Of a stretch of 17,728 bases of DNA, positions 6,740 through 14,103 are shown one piece after another. The position numbers were made by a program, and so were the translations under genes. The DNA is taken from the NCBI GenBank assembly GCA_007119455.1, contig SKPR01000152.1:1-17728 (forward strand), written 5' to 3'. The stretch's first letter is position 1; every line of letters begins with the position of its first letter. The notes under the pieces were generated by a model. It worked only from the letters and a program-made list of their open reading frames with translations, ran no database searches and was not told the origin of the DNA. The DNA comes from Candidatus Brevefilum sp. (GTDB lineage: Bacteria; Chloroflexota; Anaerolineae; Anaerolineales; Anaerolineaceae).

Positions 6740-7396
6740 AAACCGGAAGAAATTCTACAAGAAGTTGCACAACAAACAGCTGTCTGCACCCGATGTAAGT
6801 TGCACCATTCACGGAAAAAAGCCGTGCCTGGTGCGGGTGACCCCCACAGCTCAGTTATGTTTATCGGCGAAGGACCCGGTTTTCACGAAAACGAACAGGG
6901 GTTACCATTTGTAGGAGCAGCCGGCAAGTTTCTGGATGAGCTTTTAAAAGAGGCTGGTTTGAGCAGGGACATTGTATTTATCACCAACATCGTCAAATGC
7001 CGCCCGCCTGGGAATCGTGATCCGCAGGTCGAGGAATTGGCGGCCTGCAGGCCTTACCTCGAGCGTCAGATCGCCGCCATTAACCCGGATGTGATCGTCA
7101 CCCTTGGCCGTCATTCCATGGGGACGTTTCTCAACAATGGGAAAATCAGCAGCATCCACGGCCGCTCATATTGGATTAATGGCCGGATGATTGTGCCGAT
7201 GTACCATCCTGCTGCAGCCCTGCACCAACCCTCCTTACGCAGTGTCGTCAAAGAAGATTTTGGGAAATTGCCCGCTTATCTGGAAGCTGCCCAAAAAAAC
7301 CGTCAGTCGCAGGTTGATTTGGATCCATCAGATGGCGATGAGGTATCGGACGAATCAATCGATAATAATGGAACTGAACAGCTCAGCCTCTTTTAA
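6737..7396 (+). CDS. Type 4/5-like uracil-DNA glycosylase with Fe-S cluster
   Basis: The 219-residue protein removes uracil from DNA, the first step of base excision repair after cytosine deamination. Four cysteines at 17, 20, 88 and 104 (CTRC, then KCRP, then ACRP) match the 4Fe-4S ligands of family 4 enzymes. The active-site block GEGPGFHENEQGLPFVGAAG (44-63) and the later MYHPAA (155-160) complete the signature. The C-terminal 35 residues are acidic and low in complexity. Translation starts at TTG 6737 behind AGGAGG. It lies 31 bases after rimI and is probably the last gene of that operon. Family 4 is the best fit. Confidence 0.9.
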   Translation: MKPEEILQEVAQQTAVCTRCKLHHSRKKAVPGAGDPHSSVMFIGEGPGFHENEQGLPFVGAAGKFLDELLKEAGLSRDIVFITNIVKCRPPGNRDPQVEELAACRPYLERQIAAINPDVIVTLGRHSMGTFLNNGKISSIHGRSYWINGRMIVPMYHPAAALHQPSLRSVVKEDFGKLPAYLEAAQKNRQSQVDLDPSDGDEVSDESIDNNGTEQLSLF

Positions 7397-7433
7397 CCCG
7401 ATAAATTTCTCATTAAGCGGGTTATGATAAAAT
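7395..7433 (+). promoter_or_regulatory. Short inverted repeat and possible promoter before the polysaccharide genes
   Basis: AACCCG (7395-7400, overlapping the glycosylase stop) and CGGGTT (7418-7423) form a 6-bp stem with no following T run, so a terminator role is weak. TATGAT (7423-7428) or TAAAAT (7428-7433) may be the -10 box for the dehydrogenase gene. No clear -35 box is visible. Confidence 0.35.
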
Positions 7434-7470
7434 AATTTTCTGGTTCAACTTAGTAATCAAGGAAAAAGAC

Positions 7471-8790
7471 ATGGGCACAACGAAAGAAAATCTGCATAGT
7501 AAGCTTTCTGATCGAACAGCCAGGGTTGGCATTATCGGTATTGGTTACGTGGGCCTGCCATTGGCTGTGGTATTTGCTGAAGCTGGCTTTGATGTGGTCG
7601 GTGTGGATCCGGCTGAAGATAAAGTTGCCGCCATTAATCGTGGCGAGTCTTATATCCTGGATGTGGAAACAGAGCGGGTTCGCGTACTGGTTGACGCCGG
7701 TAAGCTGCGGGCCAGTACCGATTATTCCGTCCTTGCTGATGTAGATGCCGTCTCAATATGCGTTCCAACACCTCTCAGGAAAACGGGCGACCCGGATCTG
7801 TCCTTCATTGCAGCGGCTGCCAATGATCTGGCGCCCAACTTACGTAAGGGGATGGTGGTCGTCCTCGAATCCAGCACTTACCCAGGGACAACTCGCGAGA
7901 TGATCCTGCCAGTTCTGGAATCCGTCAGCGGTCTGACTGTCTGTGAGGACTTTTTCCTGGCTTTTTCGCCAGAACGGGTTGACCCGGGACGGACAGATTG
8001 GACCACGATAAATACCCCCAAAGTGATCGGGGGCATCACGCCGGACTGTGGTGAGATGGCTTCCGCCTGGTATGACCAGGCACTGGACACAATCGTGCCC
8101 GTTTCAACCTGTGAAGTGGCAGAAATGACCAAACTCCTGGAAAACACCTTCCGGATGATCAATATCGGCATGGTCAATGAATTGGCCATCATGTGTGACC
8201 GCCTGGGTATTGATGTCTGGGAAGTGATCGATGCGGCTGCGACCAAACCCTTTGGCTTCATGAAATTCACGCCCGGGCCTGGACTTGGCGGTCACTGTAT
8301 TCCCATCGATCCGCTCTACCTCTCATGGAAACTGAAATCCCTGAATTACAACGCTCGTTTTATTGAGCTGGCCTCCGAGATCAATACCAATATGCCCCGG
8401 TATACGGTGGGCAAGATCCAGGATGCCCTTAACCAGCACAAGAAGCCCATCAACGGCAGCCGTATCCTGATCGTGGGGGTGGCTTACAAGCCCGACATTG
8501 ATGATCTACGCGAATCCCCGGCTCTGGATGTGATTCACCTGCTCAAGGATAAAGGTGCTGATGTGGCCTACCATGACCCATTTATCCCCTACCTGAACCA
8601 TGATAACCTCGACATGGATTCAGTTGAAGACCTGCTTCCTGAAGTAAACGCAGCGGATTGTGTGGCTATCATTACCAATCATAGTGTCTATGACTACCAG
8701 GCCATTCTCGAAAATGCTCAAATATTGGTGGATACCCGCAACGCCCTCGGGCTGACCGGGCAAATTCATCCGAAAGTGGTCAAGCTTTAA
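7471..8790 (+). CDS. wbpA: UDP-N-acetylglucosamine 6-dehydrogenase-like nucleotide sugar dehydrogenase (WbpA type)
   Basis: The 439-residue protein oxidises the C6 hydroxyl of a UDP-sugar to a carboxylate in two NAD-dependent steps. The Rossmann motif GIGYVG is at 23-28. Family blocks follow: ESSTYPGTT (133-141), FSPERVDPG (165-173), and the catalytic loop GPGLGGHCIPIDP (269-281) with Cys276. The C-terminal UDP-binding domain contains VAYKPDIDDLRESPA. The GHCIPIDP form and the length favour the UDP-GlcNAc/UDP-ManNAc dehydrogenases (WbpA, WecC) over the shorter UDP-glucose enzymes. The exact substrate is inferred. ATG follows AAGGA with a 7-base gap. Its stop overlaps the epimerase start (TAATG), so the two are translationally coupled. 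Confidence 0.88.
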   Translation: MGTTKENLHSKLSDRTARVGIIGIGYVGLPLAVVFAEAGFDVVGVDPAEDKVAAINRGESYILDVETERVRVLVDAGKLRASTDYSVLADVDAVSICVPTPLRKTGDPDLSFIAAAANDLAPNLRKGMVVVLESSTYPGTTREMILPVLESVSGLTVCEDFFLAFSPERVDPGRTDWTTINTPKVIGGITPDCGEMASAWYDQALDTIVPVSTCEVAEMTKLLENTFRMINIGMVNELAIMCDRLGIDVWEVIDAAATKPFGFMKFTPGPGLGGHCIPIDPLYLSWKLKSLNYNARFIELASEINTNMPRYTVGKIQDALNQHKKPINGSRILIVGVAYKPDIDDLRESPALDVIHLLKDKGADVAYHDPFIPYLNHDNLDMDSVEDLLPEVNAADCVAIITNHSVYDYQAILENAQILVDTRNALGLTGQIHPKVVKL

Positions 8791-9770
8791 TGGCACAATA
8801 TCTTCTCAGTGGCGCAGCTGGTTTTATCGCGTTCAGGGTGGCTGAACTGTTAATGGACGCCGGGCATGAGGTCTATGGCGTCGATAACCTGAATGATGCC
8901 TACGATGTCCGCTTGAAGGAATATCGTCTAGCGCGCTTGAAGTCCTACCCCAATTTTCATTTTAAAAAAGCTGACATCGCTGACCGTGAGATCATTGATG
9001 TTCTGACAGAATGGATCTCACCGGATATTGAAGGGGTGATCAACCTGGCAGCAAGGGCTGGCGTCCGCACCAGCCTGACAGATCCCTGGGTATATGTTGA
9101 CACCAATATGACCGGCACACTTAACCTCTTAGAGCTTTGCCGGCGACAAACGATCAAGAAATTTGTTCTGGCCTCCACATCAAGCCTGTATGCGGAGGAA
9201 TCCGAGCCGCCGTTCAGGGAAGATGATGATACCGAACATCCCCTGCAACCCTATGCTGCGACCAAGAAAGGGGCAGAAGCCCTGGCGCATGCCTATCACC
9301 ATCTGTATGATATTGATGTCAGTGTTTTACGTTATTTTACGGTTTATGGTCCTGCTGGCCGCCCGGACATGGTCATGTTCCGCTTCTGTAAATGGATTGC
9401 AGAAGGAGAGCCGGTGATTGTCAACGGGGATGGGGAGCAGTCGCGCGGGTTCACCTACCTGGATGACATTGCCCGAGGTACGATTCAGGCCCTCAAACCG
9501 CTGAATTATGCGTTGATCAATTTAGGTGGGCATGAGGTGATCACGATCAATCACCTGATCCAGATGCTTGAAAAGCGAATCGGGCAACGAGCCCAGGTGG
9601 TTCATCGCACTTTTCACCGCGCAGATGTCCGCACCAACCAGGCGGATGTGACCAGGGCAGCGGAATTGCTGGATTGGCAGCCTGAGGTGAATCTTGAAGC
9701 GGGGGTTGATCGATTGGTGGACTGGTATATGCAGGAGCGGGCCTGGGCAAGTCAGGTCGAGTTGCCATGA
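8790..9770 (+). CDS. NAD-dependent UDP-uronate 4-epimerase-like SDR protein
   Basis: The 326-residue extended SDR protein resembles UDP-glucuronate 4-epimerases (CapI type). It has NDAYDVRLKEYRLARL (35-50), NLAARAGVRTS (85-95), catalytic Tyr155-X3-Lys159 (YAATK), and LRYFTVYGPAGRPDM followed by RGFTYLDDIARG. The NAD-binding loop is GAAGFIA (8-14). The third glycine of the usual GxxGxxG is Ala14, an unusual but probably tolerated change. Placed directly behind a WbpA-type dehydrogenase, a likely reaction is UDP-GlcNAc-uronate to UDP-GalNAc-uronate; UDP-glucuronate is the alternative substrate. ATG overlaps the preceding stop, and its own stop overlaps the flippase ATG (ATGA), so all three genes are coupled. 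Confidence 0.82.
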   Translation: MAQYLLSGAAGFIAFRVAELLMDAGHEVYGVDNLNDAYDVRLKEYRLARLKSYPNFHFKKADIADREIIDVLTEWISPDIEGVINLAARAGVRTSLTDPWVYVDTNMTGTLNLLELCRRQTIKKFVLASTSSLYAEESEPPFREDDDTEHPLQPYAATKKGAEALAHAYHHLYDIDVSVLRYFTVYGPAGRPDMVMFRFCKWIAEGEPVIVNGDGEQSRGFTYLDDIARGTIQALKPLNYALINLGGHEVITINHLIQMLEKRIGQRAQVVHRTFHRADVRTNQADVTRAAELLDWQPEVNLEAGVDRLVDWYMQERAWASQVELP

Positions 9771-11140
9771 AGCGAATCATCTCAGGTTTTGAAGCCTGGG
9801 GAAAAGATGTAATACTCAAAAAGGTTGTGGGGAACTCAGCTTATTTATTCGGCAGCCAGGCAATTGGAGCTGTTATCAGTATCCTGACCGCTAATCTGCT
9901 TGGTGTGGCAAGTTTTGGCGAGTTGGGTGTGGTCATTGGGTTTGTCACCAATATCAATCGTTTGTTATCTTTCCGCATGGGGGATTTTATTGTCCGTTAT
10001 GTGGGAGCTTTCCTGGCAGAAGGCGATCGTCACCGTGCTTCAGCTGTCTTGAAGGTTGCGGCCTTAACAGAATTGGGAAGTTCCGGCCTGGCTTACCTGG
10101 TACTGGTTTTGATATCGGGCTGGGTGGCGAGGGTGTTTATCAATGACCCGGCCACGCAACCGCTTTTTATTATTTATGGGATCGCCATCATCGGAAACAT
10201 TTTATCTGAAACTGCAACAGGGGCACTGCAAGTTACCGGACATTTCCGTTCCCTGGCCTTGCTGAACCTGATCCAGAGCCTTTTGACGGCTGGTCTGTTT
10301 CTGGCGGTGTTTTTACGCCAGGGTGGCATCTTTGAAGTCATGCTGGTTTACCTGGCAGGTAAGTTGGTCCTGGGGATAGGGCCAGTAATAATGGCCCTCC
10401 ACTGGTTGCCCAAGAGCCTGGGAAAAGGTTGGTGGCGTACACCCCTCAAGGGCAATTTGCCAGACCGCAAGCCGATGATTAAATTCGCAATCAATTCGAA
10501 TTTTAGTGGCATGGTCAATATCGTTGCTCGAGATAGTGAAGTGCTTTGGGTCAGTTACTTTTTTGATACTACCGTGGCCGGTTATTTTAAAGTTGCCCTG
10601 GCTGTGATCAATCTGATGGTGATGCCGATCACACCTTTCATCAGCACGACCTTTCCTGAAATTACACGCCACATTGCTAAAAAGCAATGGGGCCAGTTGA
10701 AGCAACTGCTCAAACGGGTAACAATGATCTCGGGGACCTGGACAGTGGCAGTTGCTGTTGGTCTGCTGCTTCTGGGGCGTCAACTGCTCTTTTCACCCTG
10801 GGATTTCTTTGGACGTACGATCTTTATATACAAAGAAGCATTTGCACCGGCTTATCAAGTTTTGCTGGTATTGCTGATCGGTTTTGGTATTGCCAATGTC
10901 TTCTTTTGGGACCGTTCTTTGTTATTGGCATTCGGCAAAGCAGATCTGCCGCTGAAAGCAAGTTTCTTTGCCATGCTGGGCAAGGTGACCCTGGCCTTTT
11001 TGATCGTGCCGGTTTTGGGTTATATGGCTGAAGCAGCCCTGTTCAGTGGATATTTCCTGGCATCGGTGGGCGTGTTGGTATTTTTCGGCGTACGCGAGAT
11101 TCGAAAACGATCATCCATTCCAGACGTTGATTCAGGATGA
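9767..11140 (+). CDS. Wzx-like polysaccharide flippase (MOP superfamily)
   Basis: The 457-residue protein is strongly hydrophobic, with about 12 membrane helices spaced as in polysaccharide biosynthesis (PST/Wzx) proteins. The N-terminus NSAYLFGSQAIGAVISILTANLLGVASFGELGVV is a typical first-helix pair for this family. Its probable role is to flip undecaprenyl-linked sugar units across the membrane. MATE-type transport is a less likely alternative given the sugar-nucleotide genes upstream. The start overlaps the epimerase stop by four bases (ATGA). No glycosyltransferase or polymerase lies between, so the cluster is only part of a polysaccharide pathway. It converges with the - strand gene at 11166, leaving 25 bases between the stops. 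Confidence 0.82.
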   Translation: MKRIISGFEAWGKDVILKKVVGNSAYLFGSQAIGAVISILTANLLGVASFGELGVVIGFVTNINRLLSFRMGDFIVRYVGAFLAEGDRHRASAVLKVAALTELGSSGLAYLVLVLISGWVARVFINDPATQPLFIIYGIAIIGNILSETATGALQVTGHFRSLALLNLIQSLLTAGLFLAVFLRQGGIFEVMLVYLAGKLVLGIGPVIMALHWLPKSLGKGWWRTPLKGNLPDRKPMIKFAINSNFSGMVNIVARDSEVLWVSYFFDTTVAGYFKVALAVINLMVMPITPFISTTFPEITRHIAKKQWGQLKQLLKRVTMISGTWTVAVAVGLLLLGRQLLFSPWDFFGRTIFIYKEAFAPAYQVLLVLLIGFGIANVFFWDRSLLLAFGKADLPLKASFFAMLGKVTLAFLIVPVLGYMAEAALFSGYFLASVGVLVFFGVREIRKRSSIPDVDSG

Positions 11141-11165
11141 GACGCGGTTCGTAATTTTCTAAAAT

Positions 11166-11654
11166 TTATCGTCGTTGCCTGATCAATGCTTTGACGAGTA
11201 TTGACAACCCCAAAAAGATTAAAATCAAGGGCCAGATGAGTTGCCAGCCAAAAATCCCGCTCAGGCCAATACCCAACAAAATAGCCGCCCAGATATAATC
11301 CCCACCATCAGATGTGCGGTAAGCAGGCGCAAAGGTCCGGATCAGGGCTTCTGTAAAAACGATCAAACCGGCACCCAAGAAAATCAGCGGCCAGGTCCGC
11401 AGACCAATAAAATCAAGCCCTTCTGGCAAGGCCAGTTCTACCTGTACCTGATCCAGCCAGCCGAGGTTATCGGCCAGAAAGACCAGCCCGGCCCAGATCA
11501 GTATCAGTGCCCAGGAGAGTGAACCCAGGGGATCATCACGTCGCTTCTCTTCGCGTTTTTTCTCTTCTTTTTCAAGTTTCTCGTCGGTTTTCTCTTCATA
11601 AACCGGTTCGTGTTGTGGTTGTTCGTCTTGTTTTTCTTGTTCTTGATCGTTCAT
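11166..11654 (-). CDS. Small membrane protein with LiaI/LiaF-like (DUF5668-like) transmembrane repeats
   Basis: The 162-residue protein begins with about 40 highly charged residues rich in Glu, Lys and Gln. Four hydrophobic helices follow, at about 45-63, 86-104, 119-136 and 138-156. Two of the segments look like internal repeats: WPLIFLGAGLIVFTEALIR (88-106) and WPLILIFLGLSILVKALIR (141-159). This Trp-Pro, Gly-rich paired-helix pattern resembles the LiaI/LiaF-like and DUF5668 membrane domains, which in some bacteria sense envelope stress. That function is inference only. The charged head should be cytoplasmic. ATG is preceded on its strand by AAGGAATTAAACG, a plausible ribosome site. It is convergent with the flippase and is followed on its own strand by no obvious strong terminator. 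Confidence 0.7.
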   Translation of the reverse strand: MNDQEQEKQDEQPQHEPVYEEKTDEKLEKEEKKREEKRRDDPLGSLSWALILIWAGLVFLADNLGWLDQVQVELALPEGLDFIGLRTWPLIFLGAGLIVFTEALIRTFAPAYRTSDGGDYIWAAILLGIGLSGIFGWQLIWPLILIFLGLSILVKALIRQRR

Positions 11655-11778
11655 CGTTTAATTCCTTATCAATATGAGATGGAGGAGATTATGATTTTTT
11701 ATGGATATTTCTTTGCAAAACGTAAACCCATAATGACACTTTTGATAACAGCTTAATGATTATGTGCCTTAGTGTTAA
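11655..11778 (-). other. AT-rich gap between the two - strand genes
   Basis: These 124 bases hold the leader of the membrane protein gene. On the - strand, TTGCAA and CATAAT are seen but with a spacer of about 19 bases, so I do not call a promoter. No RNA gene is visible. Confidence 0.3.
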
Positions 11779-12096
11779 TTAAACGACCCAATCACCAATA
11801 TTCTGCCAGCAATAATCAAGGTGCTCTGCCATCACCGGTTTAAGCTTGCGTTTTACGTGGGCGCGTGCGGCTTCCATCAGTTCTACGCCGCCAATCTCGT
11901 GCAAGCGTTCACCAATTTTCCGTGCCCGGGTATGATGACAGCGAACGTTGAAAGGGCCACCTGGATGAAGTGAGAGATAGTCGTCCAGTTTGCCAATTTT
12001 GACCAGTTCAGCAAAAAGTTTTTTAACTTCCCGCTTTTTCTGAGGTGACAATTTCCGGATGGCTGGATGGCCAAACAATCTTTCCCAAATACTCAT
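11779..12096 (-). CDS. Conserved-looking hypothetical protein, 105 residues
   Basis: I do not recognise the family. The protein starts MSIWERLFGHPAIRKLSPQ and is basic, probably soluble and mainly helical. A compact centre, HPGGPFNVRCHHTRARKIGERLHEIGG, contains Cys and two adjacent His, followed by MEAARAHVKRKLKPVMAEHLDYCWQNIGDW with a second Cys. The Cys/His pattern could bind a metal, but spacing does not match a known zinc finger. The frame extends six codons further upstream to 12114. I choose ATG at 12096 because GAGGAAA lies about 7 bases ahead of it, inside that extension. It is divergent from rpsB, 228 bases away. Codon use and lack of an overlapping alternative on the other strand support a real gene. 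Confidence 0.65.
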   Translation of the reverse strand: MSIWERLFGHPAIRKLSPQKKREVKKLFAELVKIGKLDDYLSLHPGGPFNVRCHHTRARKIGERLHEIGGVELMEAARAHVKRKLKPVMAEHLDYCWQNIGDWVV

Positions 12097-12187
12097 AGAC
12101 TTATTTCCTCGCATTGTTAACGTAAGTATACTATAGTCTCATTTCATCATTCACACTTTAAAACATATTCCCTTTTCATTGTTGTTA

Positions 12188-12203
12188 TGCTATACTAATG
12201 ACG
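12188..12203 (+). promoter_or_regulatory. Extended -10 promoter of the rpsB-tsf-pyrH operon
   Basis: TGCTATACT at 12188-12196 is an extended -10 element, TG followed by TATACT at 12191-12196. No good -35 box is at normal spacing. Transcription should begin near 12203, which is also the first base of the leader hairpin described separately. Confidence 0.6.
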
Positions 12204-12324
12204 CTGTCAGATTGGCTGGCAGCTCTATTTCACACGCCTCCGGATTTGTCCTGCGTGCCCATATGATGGGTGAGGGGCGAGCCAGAAGGAGGCGGCGGTT
12301 AAAACGCAAAGGAGTTAATTAACC
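12203..12324 (+). promoter_or_regulatory. Structured rpsB 5' leader, candidate autoregulatory r-protein leader
   Basis: About 120 bases of GC-rich leader carry ordered hairpins. The first is GCTGTCAG (12203-12210) with CTGGCAGC (12216-12223), 8 bp with one G-U pair. The second is a closing stem CGCCTCC (12235-12241) with GGAGGCG (12288-12294). Inside it lie GGA-TTTG-TCC (12242-12251) and CCCAT-ATG-ATGGG (12258-12270). AAAGGAG (12308-12314) is the ribosome site, 10 bases before the ATG. Bacterial S2 often represses its own mRNA through such leaders; binding here is not shown. Confidence 0.55.
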
Positions 12325-13359
12325 ATGTCACCTGTTGTCACTATGAAAGCGCTCTTAGAGAGCGGTGTCCATTTTGGTCATCGTACCAATAAGTGGAATC
12401 CCAAGATGCGTTCGTATATCTTTACAGAGCGGAACGGTATCCACATTATCGACCTTCAGCAAACGGTCAAGTTGCTGGATGAAGCTTATGACTTCGTGCG
12501 CGACCGTGTTTCAGAAGGTGGGACGATCCTGTTTGTCGGTACAAAGCGCCAGGCTCAGGATACAGTTCGTGAAGAGGCTGAGCGCTGTGGTATGCCCTAT
12601 GTTAATGAACGCTGGTTGGGTGGCACGATCACCAACTGGTTCACCATTCAGAAGCGTATCTTTGAGTTAGAACGACTTGAGCGGATGCGAGACAGTGGCG
12701 AAATCGAATTGCTGACCAAAAAGGAAGGCTTGATGATTGAGCGCGATATCGCGCGTCTTGAAAAAAGGCTCAGCGGTATTCGCACCATGAAAAGGCTGCC
12801 CGATATCTTATTCGTGGTGGATGTAAGCCGGGAAGACACTGCAGTCCATGAAGCAAATCTCAAGGAAATCCCTGTCATTGCCATGGTCGATACCAATTGT
12901 GATCCGAAGAATGTCGATTATGTCATCCCATCCAATGATGATGCGATCAGGGCCATTAAACTGCTGGTTGGCAAGATGGCCGATGCTGTGATGGAAGGTA
13001 AAGCCATTCGCAATAAAGAGATCGAAGACGAAGAACTCCTGGCTGAACAGATGCCAGCTGAAGTCTCACGATTCATTGAAGATGAAGACGAGCTGGAAGA
13101 TGAAGCACTGCTGGGCGAATCAACGCTCAAACACCTGGGTTCAACCAGGCGTCCAAAGCGAGATGAGCTTGATGAAGAAGAAGATGTCGATCTTGAAGAA
13201 GAAGATATCATCGCTGAAGAGGACGATGAAGTAGAGGTCCCTGAACCTGAAGAGGCGTCAGAAGAGGCAGTCGAAGAAGAAGTCAGCGAAGCGGACGAGA
13301 CTGAAGGTGAGCTTGAAGCAGAAGCAGACGAAGACGAAGAATCAAGCGAAGAAGAATAA
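12325..13359 (+). CDS. rpsB: 30S ribosomal protein S2 with long acidic C-terminal extension
   Basis: The first 235 residues are a normal S2, required for the 30S subunit to bind S1 or mRNA leaders and to initiate translation. Diagnostic blocks are LLESGVHFGHRTNKWNPKM (10-28), GGTILFVGTKRQAQ (65-78), NERWLGGTITNW (94-105), LPDILFVVDVSRE (158-170), and PVIAMVDTNCDPKNVDYVIPSNDDA (183-207). Typical S2 is about 230-260 residues; this one is 344. From about residue 236 it continues as a low-complexity tail, and residues 280-344 contain 41 Asp/Glu out of 65. A short basic patch, STRRPKRD, precedes it. The DNA of the tail is rich in GAA and GAT codons but keeps frame to a normal stop. It is first in an operon with tsf, 45 bases ahead. 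Confidence 0.97.
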   Translation: MSPVVTMKALLESGVHFGHRTNKWNPKMRSYIFTERNGIHIIDLQQTVKLLDEAYDFVRDRVSEGGTILFVGTKRQAQDTVREEAERCGMPYVNERWLGGTITNWFTIQKRIFELERLERMRDSGEIELLTKKEGLMIERDIARLEKRLSGIRTMKRLPDILFVVDVSREDTAVHEANLKEIPVIAMVDTNCDPKNVDYVIPSNDDAIRAIKLLVGKMADAVMEGKAIRNKEIEDEELLAEQMPAEVSRFIEDEDELEDEALLGESTLKHLGSTRRPKRDELDEEEDVDLEEEDIIAEEDDEVEVPEPEEASEEAVEEEVSEADETEGELEAEADEDEESSEEE

Positions 13360-13404
13360 CCACGCGGACAAAGACAGCCAAAGATATTAGAATAGGAAAG
13401 ATTA

Positions 13405-14034
13405 ATGGAAATTACAACAACAATGATCAAAGAATTACGAGAAGCGACGGGTTGTGGCATTCTCGATTGCCGGGCTGCCCTGCGAGAGGCTGATGGTGAT
13501 TTTGATAAAGCAAGCGATATCCTTCGGGAAAAAGGATTGGCAAAGGCTGCCAAGCGTTCCAGTAAAGAGGCCTCGGAGGGTGTGATTGAGGTCTATTCGC
13601 ATGGTGAAGGTCGGCTGGCTGTGATGGTAGAAGTGAACTGCGAAACCGATTTTGTGGGACGGTCGCCCGAATTCATCAAGCTGGCACATGAGATTGCCCT
13701 GCAGATCGCTGCGGCAAATCCCATCTACCTGACTGAGGAAGATATCCCCCAGGCAGCACTGGATCATGAAGCCAGGATCGCTGCTGCTCGGGCCAAAGAA
13801 GAAGGTAAGCCCGACAAAGTCGTTCCCATGATGGTGGAAGGCTACCTGAAGAAATACAAAGAAGAAACTGTGTTGATGAACCAGACTTATGTGCGTGATA
13901 GCAGCATGACGGTTGGTGACCTGGTCAATGAACAGGTCAGCAAATTAGGTGAAAAGATCCTCGTCCGGCGGTTTGTCCGCTGGGAGCTGGGTGCTGAGTC
14001 TGGCGAGGATGAAGACACAGAAGAAGCAGATTAA
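13405..14034 (+). CDS. tsf: Translation elongation factor Ts
   Basis: The 209-residue protein is the guanine nucleotide exchange factor that recycles EF-Tu from GDP to GTP form. The N-terminal UBA-like domain (1-40) has the signature LREATGCGILDCRAALREADGDFDKA. The core contains the TDFVG motif (81-85), which contacts EF-Tu. This is the short EF-Ts form, close to the roughly 200-residue proteins of Thermus and relatives and much shorter than the roughly 280-residue E. coli protein. ATG follows AGGAAAGATTA. The C-terminus is acidic (GAESGEDEDTEEAD), which echoes in mild form the S2 tail just upstream. Confidence 0.95.
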   Translation: MEITTTMIKELREATGCGILDCRAALREADGDFDKASDILREKGLAKAAKRSSKEASEGVIEVYSHGEGRLAVMVEVNCETDFVGRSPEFIKLAHEIALQIAAANPIYLTEEDIPQAALDHEARIAAARAKEEGKPDKVVPMMVEGYLKKYKEETVLMNQTYVRDSSMTVGDLVNEQVSKLGEKILVRRFVRWELGAESGEDEDTEEAD

Positions 14035-14042
14035 GAGAGACC

Positions 14043-14066
14043 AAGGCCAGCCGTAAGGTTGGCCTT
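14043..14066 (+). terminator. Hairpin between tsf and pyrH
   Basis: AAGGCCAGCC (14043-14052), loop GTAA, and GGTTGGCCTT (14057-14066) give a 10-bp stem with one G-U pair. The T run after it is weak (ATTCAT), so it may be a partial terminator or mRNA-stabilising element that reduces pyrH expression relative to rpsB-tsf. Confidence 0.55.
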
Positions 14067-14103
14067 ATTCATATCATCAACGTTATTAAGAATGGGAGGG
14101 TTG

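Noticed and set aside
11153..11166. AATTTT-CT-AAAATT as a bidirectional terminator between the convergent genes
   Set aside because: The stem is only 6 A-T pairs with a 2-base loop, too weak to support a terminator call.
12918..13553. Long antisense reading frame opposite the end of rpsB, 211 residues and Ser-rich
   Set aside because: It is the reverse complement of GAA/GAT-rich codons of the acidic S2 tail, which gives Ser runs. It has no ribosome site or motif.
14059..14103. Upstream TTG start for pyrH
   Set aside because: It begins inside a hairpin; the ATG at 14104 has a GGAGGG site and matches the family N-terminus.
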